This document shows, in pieces, positions 14,317-19,842 of a stretch of 19,842 nucleotides of DNA (position 1 is the first letter of the stretch; each line of letters starts with the position of its first letter). The translations under genes and the position numbers were made by a program. Under the pieces are notes generated by a model. The model was not told the DNA's origin. It ran no database searches and worked only from the letters and a program-made list of their open reading frames with translations. Source of the DNA: Microcaldota archaeon (lineage in GTDB: Archaea; Micrarchaeota; Micrarchaeia; Norongarragalinales; Norongarragalinaceae); the NCBI GenBank assembly GCA_016214445.1, contig JACROM010000094.1, positions 1 to 19,842 on the forward strand, written 5' to 3'.

Positions 14317-15122
14317 CTATGTTTTGGTTCGGCGCGGCGTTTCAACACCTTTTAGAGCAAAATCAACTGCAGCTTGAGCATGTAAACGCGCCGTATCGTA
14401 CAGCTTGATTTTGCAATCAGTTGGTTTGAGTAAGTGCGGAAGTTCCGTACAACCCAAAATAATCCCCCGCGCTCCTTTGCCGGTCAAACGGTCAATTACC
14501 TCCAATAACTTCTTTTTGGAACTGGGATTGTTTTTGCCAGAAACCAACTCTTTGAAAATCACGTCTTCAATCATGTCGCGGTCTTTCGCACCGGGAATAA
14601 CTACTTTTATAGCTGATTGCGAAAATATTGGAACTTTTAAGCGTTGTTTTCCCTCTTGGCGGATGTTCCTTTATTTCTGTGATGCGCTATTAAACCAAAT
14701 TTTGACTCCAGCCGCTTGCGGAAAAAACCATGCTCCATAGTAAACCGCGTGCCCAACAAGCCCACCGTCTTCAAACCGTCTGAACGAACTGCTTCAGCAG
14801 CCGGGTCAACTATGTGCAATAACGGAATCGAAACGGAAGCTTGGATTGAGTCGGCGCAAGAATGAACGGTGTTGACTGCCAGCACCAAAAAATCAGCGCC
14901 ACCAGCCTCAACGTGACGCGCTCCATCAGCCACCAATTGAGAAACCAAGTCCCAGCGGTTTTTTTGGACTGCTTCTTCAATGGGTGCAAAATCCACCGAA
15001 TACATGACAATGTTGGCGGAATGCAGTCCACCCAAACGCTTGCTGACCTCTTGATTGATTAACCGGTAATACTCGGCCGACGATACCCAACTCATGCCGC
15101 CCAAAATGCCAATTGTTTTCAT
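14317..15122 (-). pseudogene. Aspartate/glutamate racemase-family gene broken by an ~80-bp insertion
   Basis: The gene encodes an Asp/Glu racemase-superfamily protein. The N-terminal part (15122-14637, 161 codons) carries MKTIGILGGMSWVSSAEYYR and ends in a TAA at 14637-14639. The C-terminal part continues in another frame (readable from about 14640, its first ATG at 14574) with KDRDMIEDVIFKELVSG and IILGCTELPHLL, the second catalytic Cys. Between SKFGL and IKVVIPGAKD about 80 extra bases (14611-14690) break the frame; deleting them restores a continuous family-like protein of about 240 aa. The first catalytic site is also altered: VNTVH with Val83 where racemases have Cys or Thr before NT. 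GGTGAG precedes the ATG at 15122. It is probably inactive. Confidence 0.8.
14605..14694 (-). repeat. ~80-bp insert with short imperfect terminal inverted repeats
   Basis: The extra segment in the racemase gene (about 14611-14690) is bounded on the - strand by TTTAATAGC (14694-14686) and GCTATAAAA (14613-14605), which are inverted with one mismatch in nine. ATA occurs at both edges (14690-14688 and 14610-14608). No coding potential is seen. It could be a tiny non-autonomous element or, less likely, an RNA intron. Confidence 0.4.
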
Positions 15123-15237
15123 ATGCTCACCAAATTCTTAAAAACAAAATGCCTGCATGCCATAAGGCGCCCAGCCATGTTTTGCACCGACGCGGTTTTT
15201 GGATGCAGTCACCCGCTCCAAGATACTGCAAAGTCGC

Positions 15238-15951
15238 CTAGCGCTTCAGCCCGAACACCTTGTACCCTACGACCAGCAGGACGAAGAACAGGAGAATCCA
15301 GAGCAGGTAGGACGACGAGAGGAGGCTGAACAGGCCGATGAAGAACTCCTGCACTTCCTGCGCGAGCGTTATCTCTATGTCGAAAGAAACGTCCCACCTC
15401 CCGGAAGTGGGGCCGATCCACTTTATGGTGTTCTCTTCAATAGTTGCGCCGGCATCCGGCGCCACCTTCAGCCTTATGGCGTTCTGGGGAGCGAAGAGCG
15501 TGAAGACCACGTTGCTTCCGAGCGTCATGTCTCCTGGAGAAGAGCCGAGAAGGAGCTTGTCCCCGTTCAGGGAGTAATGGGTCGTCCTGCTGCCCGTCTG
15601 GTTCATTAAGAGTACGTTGAAGACGTTGTACTCGAGGGTGACTGAAGCAGTTGTAAAGCCTTTGCCGAACTCGCGCGCGGCAACTATTCGGAGGCTCTTG
15701 GTCTCCACAGAACCGATGAAGTGGTAGCGGATGTTCCTGCTGAACTTCTGCCAGTCCGCGAGAGTGGACTTGCCCTGTTTGAGCACGAACTCGAAAGCCT
15801 CAACCTCGTTCTTGTTGTCGAGCACGAAGTAAGCCTTTTCGACAACGTGCGCGCTGCCGTCTGGCTTCAGCTGCATGTCAACTGAGAAGCTCCGGTCGGT
15901 GTAGCCTGCAACGAGGAACGCAAACAACAACAAAAGCAACAAACGCTTCAT
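15238..15951 (-). CDS. Secreted, C-terminally membrane-anchored protein of unknown family
   Basis: The product is 237 aa. A classical signal peptide is seen (MKRLLLLLLFAFLVAGY), then about 185 residues of beta-rich ectodomain with DMQLKPDGSAHVVEKAYFVL near its start, and a C-terminal membrane segment (SSYLLWILLFFVLLVVGYKV) with a short basic tail. This is the topology of archaeal surface proteins built on an immunoglobulin-like exterior domain. The start is chosen for the signal peptide and because a TATA box lies 25 bp upstream; the frame extends to 16014 but without a signal peptide at that start. No family is recognised. It follows the pilin-like operon in the same direction and may share its surface role. 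Confidence 0.8.
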   Translation of the reverse strand: MKRLLLLLLFAFLVAGYTDRSFSVDMQLKPDGSAHVVEKAYFVLDNKNEVEAFEFVLKQGKSTLADWQKFSRNIRYHFIGSVETKSLRIVAAREFGKGFTTASVTLEYNVFNVLLMNQTGSRTTHYSLNGDKLLLGSSPGDMTLGSNVVFTLFAPQNAIRLKVAPDAGATIEENTIKWIGPTSGRWDVSFDIEITLAQEVQEFFIGLFSLLSSSYLLWILLFFVLLVVGYKVFGLKR

Positions 15952-15973
15952 GGAAGTGTTTTCTGCACCGTGG

Positions 15974-15983
15974 TTTATAATAT
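15974..15983 (-). promoter_or_regulatory. TATA box of the membrane-anchored protein gene
   Basis: On the - strand ATATTATAAA lies about 27 bp before the ATG at 15951, as expected for a leaderless transcript separate from the upstream pilin-like operon. Confidence 0.55.
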
Positions 15984-16060
15984 CGCCATTCCCGCCTTCG
16001 GGGTTTTGGCACAACAGCCTTTAAGCTGCGCAGTCTGCCCCAAAAGCGTTTGCCTTGTCC

Positions 16061-16072
16061 CCCCTCTAGGGG
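16061..16072 (-). terminator. Hairpin after the pilin-like operon
   Basis: CCCCTCTAGGGG is a perfect inverted repeat located 16-27 bp beyond the stop of the last operon gene (16088). No T-tract follows directly, so it may stabilise the mRNA end more than terminate transcription. Confidence 0.35.
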
Positions 16073-16087
16073 AATACGCGGGCGTGG

Positions 16088-16372
16088 CTATTTCCGGCCG
16101 GCGCAGACGCCGTAAACGCGGAATTTCCCTTGGGAGTAAACCGTCCTCGGCACGCACGCCCACCTCTCCGCGCTGCAGGTTTGAAAAGCTTCCGGGCCTG
16201 TCGCGCGGTAACAGAAACCTTTCGCTGCATCCATTGAGTTCGAAAACTCGAACGCAGCGTCGAGGGCAAGCAGGTTTTCCATGCGCGGTTGCGGCGGGAA
16301 ATGGAGGGAAGCGATGAAGAGCATGCCTAATAGGGCATAGAAAGCCTCCAGAACGAAAATCATGCCGCGCAT
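16088..16372 (-). CDS. Pilin-like small surface protein, last gene of the operon
   Basis: The product is 94 aa. The N-terminus (MRGMIFVLEAFYALLGMLFIASL) has a short basic head, a hydrophobic segment and a Glu near its start, resembling an archaeal type IV pilin-like helix with little or no leader. The remainder is soluble, with four cysteines (GFCYR, QTCSAERWACV, GVCAGRK) that could form disulfides outside the cell. The start codon overlaps the preceding stop (TGATG), so translation is coupled. No named family is recognised. Confidence 0.7.
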   Translation of the reverse strand: MRGMIFVLEAFYALLGMLFIASLHFPPQPRMENLLALDAAFEFSNSMDAAKGFCYRATGPEAFQTCSAERWACVPRTVYSQGKFRVYGVCAGRK

Positions 16373-16596
16373 CAGCCAACACTCTTTTTTACTTCTTCGA
16401 ATGCATTCTCATGGCCGCGAGCGCCGGGACCCGCCAGCTCCTCGCTGGCAACACTCCTTTTTACTTCTTCGAAAACCTTCCCCTGAACCTGCGTCTGGAG
16501 GTTGTTGTAGTCAAGCCACGCTGCTGAAACAGAAAAAGCCAAGGCCACCAAGCCCAGTACAACCAAAGCCGCCAGCAAAAACTCGAGTTCCATCAT
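16372..16596 (-). CDS. Pilin-like small protein with duplicated tail
   Basis: The product is 74 aa. It begins MMELEFLLAALVVLGLVALAF, a pilin-like hydrophobic helix with an early Glu, then a charged helical tail. The tail contains FEEVKRSV and, 24 residues later, FEEVKKSV just before the stop. ATG 16596 overlaps the stop of the upstream gene (ATGATG), and its own stop overlaps the next ATG. An upstream extension of the frame to 16641 lies inside the preceding gene and lacks pilin character. Confidence 0.65.
   Translation of the reverse strand: MMELEFLLAALVVLGLVALAFSVSAAWLDYNNLQTQVQGKVFEEVKRSVASEELAGPGARGHENAFEEVKKSVG
16377..16473 (-). repeat. 72-bp-spaced 25-bp repeat in a pilin-like gene
   Basis: The 25-bp segments at 16377-16401 and 16449-16473 differ at one base. 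They encode FEEVKKSV and FEEVKRSV in frame, 24 codons apart. It looks like a recent duplication of the gene's 3' end. Confidence 0.75.
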
Positions 16597-17015
16597 CCTA
16601 TCAGCTCGAGCGACTCGGAGAACCGGTAAAGCACGCTGCATGATTGGTTGAACCCCACGTCAAACCCAAGCCGTGGAGCTTGGGTTGCCGTTCGGTTTAC
16701 CGCGAACCGTGTGATGACGGTTCGCGTTTGCGTAGTCCGCTTTGCGGCATCAAAAACGCGTTGCTTTGCAGGCAACGCGAAAATCGGAAAATCTAGATTT
16801 GCGAATCTTGTAGAAGCCTCGGCATTTAGGCCAAGGCTTTTTGCCGAACGGTCGAACGAGAGGCGGGTGTATGGAGAGGAGGAGAGCTTTTTCAGGAACG
16901 CGCAAAACCAAGGGGACGAAGGTTCCGGAAGCGCTGGAACGTGTGATGCCTGTAGAAGTACAACCATGAAAGAGGCGTAGGCCGCGAAGCAGACGAGCCA
17001 CGGCAACGCGTTCAA
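16593..17015 (-). CDS. Pilin-like membrane/secreted protein, TTG start
   Basis: The product is 140 aa. TTG at 17015-17013 is chosen because GAGGTG lies 6 nt upstream and the TTG overlaps the preceding gene's stop (TTGA). The N-terminus (NALPWLVCFAAYASFMVVLLQ) is a hydrophobic helix and the rest is soluble with few recognisable features (SFDRSAKSLGLNAEAS, FNQSCSVLYRF). No family is recognised. The length, N-terminal helix and place inside the operon fit a minor pilin-like subunit. Confidence 0.6.
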   Translation of the reverse strand: MNALPWLVCFAAYASFMVVLLQASHVPALPEPSSPWFCAFLKKLSSSPYTRLSFDRSAKSLGLNAEASTRFANLDFPIFALPAKQRVFDAAKRTTQTRTVITRFAVNRTATQAPRLGFDVGFNQSCSVLYRFSESLELIG

Positions 17016-17449
17016 GCGAACACCTCTACAGCAGCCCAGTCGCCCGCGTATAAACTCGCGCCGTACGTTTGCGGCAACAAGCCGCCGGCGTAGAGGTCTA
17101 TACAGCCAAGGCACTTGAGCGGCCTGCGTTCTTCCATCATTCTGACTGGAAGCGCGTCCAGACCGAACGGGTACCCCGCCCACGCTTCAGCGCTTACAGG
17201 GTAGTCGTTTTCAAGGAAGCGCTCGAACTCTGCCATGACCAAAATCTTCTCTTCGTTCTTCTTCCCTTCAATGGCTCTTGAAAAAGCGGTTTTGACGTCC
17301 CAGCCGACTGCTTCCCGGTAAACGAGCGCGGACAGCTTGTCCTCCCAGAAAGCGGAGTCCTTCGCCATGGATGCGGAAGAGGATATCAGCGGTAGCAAAA
17401 CCGAGAGCCAAGAGAAAGCCAGGACAAAAGCTATGCCTCTTGTTGCCAT
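17012..17449 (-). CDS. Pilin-operon secreted protein with CxxC
   Basis: The product is 145 aa. The N-terminus MATRGIAFVLAFSWLSVLLPLIS is a basic head plus hydrophobic helix like a leader or pilin helix, but without a Glu at +5. The soluble part includes an alpha-helical stretch (AFWEDKLSALVYREAVGWDVK) and KCLGCIDLYAGG with two cysteines. It overlaps the upstream gene by 19 nt and the downstream gene's TTG by 3-4 nt. No named family is recognised. Confidence 0.7.
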   Translation of the reverse strand: MATRGIAFVLAFSWLSVLLPLISSSASMAKDSAFWEDKLSALVYREAVGWDVKTAFSRAIEGKKNEEKILVMAEFERFLENDYPVSAEAWAGYPFGLDALPVRMMEERRPLKCLGCIDLYAGGLLPQTYGASLYAGDWAAVEVFA

Positions 17450-17844
17450 TCGAGTTTCAACCCCTGGTTGTTTTCAACCACTGCTCGCCATTTTCCGTTG
17501 AGAGTCCTGCGCGCGCCCGAGCCTTCCGCGTCAAAGCGCCAGGTGGTGTTGCCGAACCTCCAAACCAGCCCCTCGCCCAATGCTACTTCGGTGTCAACTG
17601 GAAAATACACCTCTTCCCTGACGCGGTTGCCGTCCATGCGCGAGGCGAACCGGAGGGCTGATTTCACGCGCTCGAACGCCGCCTCTTCCAGACGCTCAAC
17701 AGCCAGCGCTTTGGCCTTTTCCTGCACTGGCGCGATTACCGCGAACCATGCAGCGAGGAAGGCCACGATTCCAGCGAACAGGACGAGCGCCTCCAACGTT
17801 GCCTGGGCCTTCGTTATCCCCGGTATTCCAGCAGCGCGTTTCAT
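17431..17844 (-). CDS. Class III signal peptide pilin-like protein
   Basis: The product is 137 aa. The leader MKRAAGIPGITKA is followed by QATLEALVLFAGIVAFLAAWF: a prepilin-peptidase site after Ala13, Glu at +5 (Glu18) and a hydrophobic helix, the hallmark of archaeal type IV pilins and archaellins. The mature C-terminal part is beta-rich (WRFGNTTWRFDAEGSG), as in pilin head domains. The ATG overlaps the stop of the preceding small pilin gene (ATGA). It is the largest classical pilin here and may be the main structural or a core minor subunit. Confidence 0.85.
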   Translation of the reverse strand: MKRAAGIPGITKAQATLEALVLFAGIVAFLAAWFAVIAPVQEKAKALAVERLEEAAFERVKSALRFASRMDGNRVREEVYFPVDTEVALGEGLVWRFGNTTWRFDAEGSGARRTLNGKWRAVVENNQGLKLEWQQEA

Positions 17845-18020
17845 TTGATTTTCTCGATCTCCTTGAACAATTCGGCTGATTCTTTTACGAGAACGCTCTT
17901 GCCTTTCGCGGCAGTTTCCTGCAGTTGGCTAACCAAGAGCAAAGCCAACGCTACCATGGCCGCTATCACTATGAGCATTTCAGCCGAGACCTGCCCGTCC
18001 TCTTCGCTCCAAAAACCCAT
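17841..18020 (-). CDS. Short class III signal peptide pilin (59 aa)
   Basis: The product is only 59 aa and easily missed by length cut-offs. EEDG|QVSAEMLIVIAAMVALALLLV shows a class III prepilin site after Gly9, Glu14 at +5 and a 20-residue hydrophobic helix, then a short amphipathic helical tail ending EKIK. The residues before the site are acidic (EED) where a basic residue is usual, which is odd. Such headless pilins resemble the small class III signal peptide proteins (DUF361 type) of archaea, some of which form thin filaments. The first gene of the operon has a TATA box about 28 bp upstream. Confidence 0.85.
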   Translation of the reverse strand: MGFWSEEDGQVSAEMLIVIAAMVALALLLVSQLQETAAKGKSVLVKESAELFKEIEKIK

Positions 18021-18045
18021 GAGTTGTGAAGGGATAAAAAGGGAA

Positions 18046-18053
18046 GATAAACC
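18046..18053 (-). promoter_or_regulatory. TATA box of the pilin-like operon
   Basis: On the - strand GGTTTATC lies 26-33 bp before the ATG at 18020, in the right place for leaderless transcription. It overlaps the end of the 33-bp repeat at 18048-18080, so the repeat supplies part of this promoter. Confidence 0.5.
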
Positions 18054-18080
18054 TTGCGGAGAATTTTTTTCTACCCAAGT
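18048..18080 (-). repeat. 33-bp direct repeat, copy at the vapC 3' end
   Basis: This copy is identical over 33 bp to 18883-18915, in the same orientation. On the - strand it contains the last codons and TAG of vapC (CTTGGGTAG), then AGAAAAAAATTC, TCCGCAAGG and the TTTA of the pilin promoter. Confidence 0.9.
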
Positions 18081-18481
18081 AGTTGCGCCAAGCGGCTTGT
18101 CTTGAATATTTTAGCCAAGTTCTGCCTCTCAAAATGCCGGTCATCGGACCAAATTCCGTCTGCATTAATTGCAAGCGCGGCCGCGACAAACGGCGTGTCG
18201 TCCGGGTCTATTGAATCCATAATTCTTGCTTGATCCATGTACTCCTGCACGTTAGCATCTTCCAGGATGTGAATGCGCGAAAACAGCAAATCAACCAAAT
18301 GTGCGAATGTTGTTTCCGAAATTTTCGACTTGAGCAGCAATTCCGGCAAATACTTCGACAACTCTTTTTTGCTAAGATTAGGGCTGAAAAAAGCAAATTT
18401 TGGGCAAAGTAAGATGCGGCGGGAAACAGAATCCTTTATTATTGCGGCAAACAGGCGGTTCGTGTCAACAATCAGATTCAT
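18071..18481 (-). CDS. vapC: VapC-like PIN-domain toxin
   Basis: The product is 136 aa. The PIN nuclease acids are all visible: Asp6 in LIVDTN, Glu40 in LSKKELSKY, Asp95 in PDDTPFVAAAL and Asp113/114 in IWSDDRHF. These bind magnesium for RNA cleavage, usually of tRNA or rRNA in VapC toxins. The ATG overlaps the stop of the antitoxin gene (ATGA). Length and motifs look intact. The stop codon lies inside the 33-bp repeat. Confidence 0.9.
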   Translation of the reverse strand: MNLIVDTNRLFAAIIKDSVSRRILLCPKFAFFSPNLSKKELSKYLPELLLKSKISETTFAHLVDLLFSRIHILEDANVQEYMDQARIMDSIDPDDTPFVAAALAINADGIWSDDRHFERQNLAKIFKTSRLAQLLG

Positions 18482-18696
18482 TTGAATCTTTTCCGAATCT
18501 CCGCCTTAATCTTGTGCCCTATCCGTTCTGCATCCTCTTCGGTGAACTCGCTGTCCTTCAACCACTCGTCCATTTTTTCCAGAACAGTCAATTCCTTTTC
18601 GAACGCCTTTCTGGCAACCTCGCTCCACTTTATCTGTGGAAAATTGCCCATGCGCTGGCGCAGGTCGTCAGGAACCGATAGGGTCATGTTCACCAT
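18478..18696 (-). CDS. vapB: VapB-like ribbon-helix-helix antitoxin
   Basis: The product is 72 aa. MTLSVPDDLRQRM forms the DNA-binding strand and first helix, and FPQIKWSEVARKAFEKEL the second helix, a pattern seen in archaeal VapB proteins. The acidic tail (DEWLKDSEFTEEDAERIG) would contact the toxin. The start at 18696 has AGGTG 8 nt upstream; the frame extends to 18759 through intergenic sequence without a good start. It is translationally coupled to vapC. Confidence 0.88.
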   Translation of the reverse strand: MVNMTLSVPDDLRQRMGNFPQIKWSEVARKAFEKELTVLEKMDEWLKDSEFTEEDAERIGHKIKAEIRKRFK

Positions 18697-18720
18697 TTTA
18701 AAACACCTTATTTGTATTAT

Positions 18721-18825
18721 AGTTGGCGACACAAATTGTCGTGCAATCGTCGTCGCCAACTAGATGGCGAGTGACGCCTCTTTCGTATAACCATTTGCGT
18801 CACTTGCTATATGTGTTAGCACATA
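18721..18825. promoter_or_regulatory. Three consecutive inverted repeats upstream of vapB
   Basis: AGTTGGCGAC/GTCGCCAACT (18721-18730 and 18752-18761, perfect 10 bp), AGTGACGC/GCGTCACT (18770-18777 and 18797-18804, perfect 8 bp) and TATGTG/CACATA (18810-18815 and 18820-18825, perfect 6 bp with a 4-nt loop) follow each other between vapB and the methylthiotransferase gene. The first also encloses the palindrome ACAAATTGT. They could be operators for VapBC or other regulators, or hairpins in a structured leader or small RNA. The 258 bases between the two genes (18697-18953) contain no convincing ORF. Confidence 0.55.
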
Positions 18826-18882
18826 ATATAAGTGTTTTGGTTCTTGCGGAAACCCGACAACAATCCTTGCAAAGAACGCGGT

Positions 18883-18915
18883 TAAACCTTGCGGAGAATT
18901 TTTTTCTACCCAAGT
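18883..18915 (-). repeat. 33-bp direct repeat, copy upstream of vapBC
   Basis: This copy is identical to 18048-18080 and in the same orientation, so the two bracket an 868-bp segment containing vapBC. Here too the - strand ends in a TATA-like GGTTTAA that would point toward vapBC from about 160-190 bp upstream. Confidence 0.9.
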
Positions 18916-18920
18916 CGCGT

Positions 18921-18930
18921 CTTTTAAAAA
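18921..18930 (+). promoter_or_regulatory. TATA box of the methylthiotransferase gene
   Basis: CTTTTAAAAA lies about 28 bp before the ATG at 18954, consistent with a leaderless transcript. It begins 6 bp beyond the 33-bp repeat. Confidence 0.6.
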
Positions 18931-18953
18931 CAAACGCGTACAATCTGCCTGTC

Positions 18954-19842
18954 ATGAAAATCCATTTGCGCACTTTCGGCTGCACCTACAACATGGCCGA
19001 CTCCGATGCGTTGAAGGAAAAACTTTCGCTGGCGGGCCACGAGTTCGTGCAGGAAAAAGAAGCCGACATCGTCATATTCAACACCTGCTCCGTGAAGGAC
19101 GCAACCGAACAAAAAGCCCTTCATCTGATAAAAAAAGAGAAAAAACCTCTTGTTGTGACAGGCTGCCTTGCGGCCTCGCCCGAGAAAATAGGGAAAGCGA
19201 ACGCTTCCGCCTCGGTTGTCGGCACGTTCTCGCAGGACAAAATAGCTGACGCAGTTGAGGCAGCAGCAAAAGGAGAGCGCGCAAAGTTTCTCGGGAAAAC
19301 GGGCAGGCTCGAAAACGCCTTGTCGGTTTCCGGGCTCATAGGCAGGATAAGGATTTCAACCGGCTGCCTCGGCGCGTGCGCCTACTGCCAGACGAAGTTG
19401 GCGCGCGGAAACCTCGAAAGTTTTCCAATAAAAAACCTTAGGTTTTTGGCGGAACAGACAGTCGCACATGGCGCGAAGGAAATCCAGCTCACTTCGCAGG
19501 ACTGCGCTTGTTACGGTTTGGACATAGGCGAAAGCCTTCCGCCGCTCGTCAACGCCATATCTTCAATTGAAGGGGACTTCAGGGTGAGGGTGGGAATGGG
19601 CAACCCCGACCACTTCAAACGCTTTTTCCCCTCTTTTCTTGACGCGGTTTCCTCTGAAAAAGTCTACAACTTCGCGCATATTCCGGTTCAGAGCGGCAGC
19701 GACCACGTTCTGAGGCAGATGAGCCGCGCCTACACTTCGGACGACTTCACTTCACTAGTGTCTGATTTCAGGAAAAAATTCCCGGACGGAATGGTTGCCA
19801 CAGACGTGATAGTGGGCTACCCCACTGAAACCGGTGCGGATT
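18954..19842 (+). CDS. tRNA t6A methylthiotransferase (e-MtaB/CDKAL1-like), 3' end outside window
   Basis: A radical-SAM enzyme that would add a methylthio group to N6-threonylcarbamoyl-adenosine 37 of tRNAs. The frame is open to the end of the window (296 complete codons). Seen: Cys10 in RTFGCTYN, Cys45 in FNTCSVKD and Cys71 in TGCLAA for the auxiliary iron-sulfur cluster, then C138-LGA-C142-AY-C145, the radical-SAM CxxxCxxC motif. Later motifs are LTSQDCACYG, RVRVGMGNP, HIPVQSGSD and TDVIVGYPTET. The order and sequence match the archaeal/eukaryotic branch more than bacterial MiaB or RimO. The C-terminal TRAM-type region is not in view. Confidence 0.95.
   Translation, partial: MKIHLRTFGCTYNMADSDALKEKLSLAGHEFVQEKEADIVIFNTCSVKDATEQKALHLIKKEKKPLVVTGCLAASPEKIGKANASASVVGTFSQDKIADAVEAAAKGERAKFLGKTGRLENALSVSGLIGRIRISTGCLGACAYCQTKLARGNLESFPIKNLRFLAEQTVAHGAKEIQLTSQDCACYGLDIGESLPPLVNAISSIEGDFRVRVGMGNPDHFKRFFPSFLDAVSSEKVYNFAHIPVQSGSDHVLRQMSRAYTSDDFTSLVSDFRKKFPDGMVATDVIVGYPTETGAD

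Noticed and set aside
15199..15609. Plus-strand frames opposite the membrane-anchored protein
   Set aside because: The minus-strand gene has a signal peptide, anchor and TATA box; the opposite frames have none.
16066..16317. Frames on the plus strand opposite the last pilin-operon gene
   Set aside because: They have biased composition rich in Arg and Ser, no promoter, and conflict with the coupled minus-strand genes.
16593..17183. Longer 196-aa version of the pilin-operon protein
   Set aside because: The extra N-terminal part overlaps the preceding gene heavily and is arginine-rich without features; the TTG at 17015 has a good ribosome-binding site and a coupled overlap.
18883..18915. The 33-bp repeats as a CRISPR array
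   Set aside because: Only two identical copies 835 bp apart surround a toxin-antitoxin module; there is no regular spacer pattern and no cas gene.
18800..18985. Small minus-strand ORF across the outer repeat and the methylthiotransferase promoter
   Set aside because: It overlaps the promoter and start of a clear gene, and its only recurring stretch (LGRKKFSARF) is the translated repeat.
1..19842. tRNA or rRNA genes
   Set aside because: I saw no cloverleaf-like T-loop or conserved rRNA segment on reading both strands; a covariance-model scan would be needed to exclude short RNAs fully.

Overview
The window is archaeal. It encodes replication factor C small and large subunits, a Cdc48/VAT-type AAA+ ATPase carrying inteins, a CDKAL1/e-MtaB-like tRNA methylthiotransferase and small proteins with class III (archaellin/pilin type) signal peptides. 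Many genes start about 22-30 bp after an AT-rich TATA-like box, as expected for leaderless archaeal transcripts, and others have GGTG-type ribosome-binding sites. The short genes, tight overlaps and small unassigned proteins would suit a reduced (for example DPANN-like) genome, but I cannot assign a lineage from this sequence.

Layout. Left part (1-3000, + strand): the 3' part of the RFC small subunit gene, an archaeal ATPase fused to a PD-(D/E)XK-like nuclease domain (DUF234 type), and a single-domain asparaginase-like protein. Centre (3064-10100, + strand): a 2201-codon cdc48 gene interrupted by three LAGLIDADG inteins (558, 430 and 506 aa) inside a 707-aa host protein, followed 4 nt later by a small membrane protein. 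Right of centre (10194-14223, + strand): a site-2-protease-like membrane metalloprotease, a TumE-like/winged-helix pair that looks like a toxin-antitoxin module, a small cysteine-rich zinc protein, a metallo-beta-lactamase-fold hydrolase behind a perfect 16-bp palindrome, a ribbon-helix-helix/RelE toxin-antitoxin pair, and the RFC large subunit. Right part (14317-18696, - strand): an aspartate racemase-family gene broken by an approximately 80-bp insertion, a secreted or membrane-anchored protein, a tightly overlapping six-gene operon of pilin-like small proteins, and a VapBC module flanked by 33-bp direct repeats. The window ends inside a + strand radical-SAM methylthiotransferase gene.

How the genes work together. 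RFC small and large subunits together make the sliding-clamp loader, but they lie about 12 kb apart in separate transcription units. Cdc48 is an unfoldase that probably feeds the proteasome; three inteins must all splice before it can work. The - strand pilin-like operon probably builds a small surface filament or a minor-pilin complex. Three candidate toxin-antitoxin pairs lie within 8 kb. The most unusual signals are the triple-intein cdc48 with a substituted block B histidine in the first intein, the direct-repeat-flanked vapBC with a third diverged repeat copy 7 kb away, the coupled pilin-like operon, and the palindromes and inverted repeats in promoters and intergenic regions.
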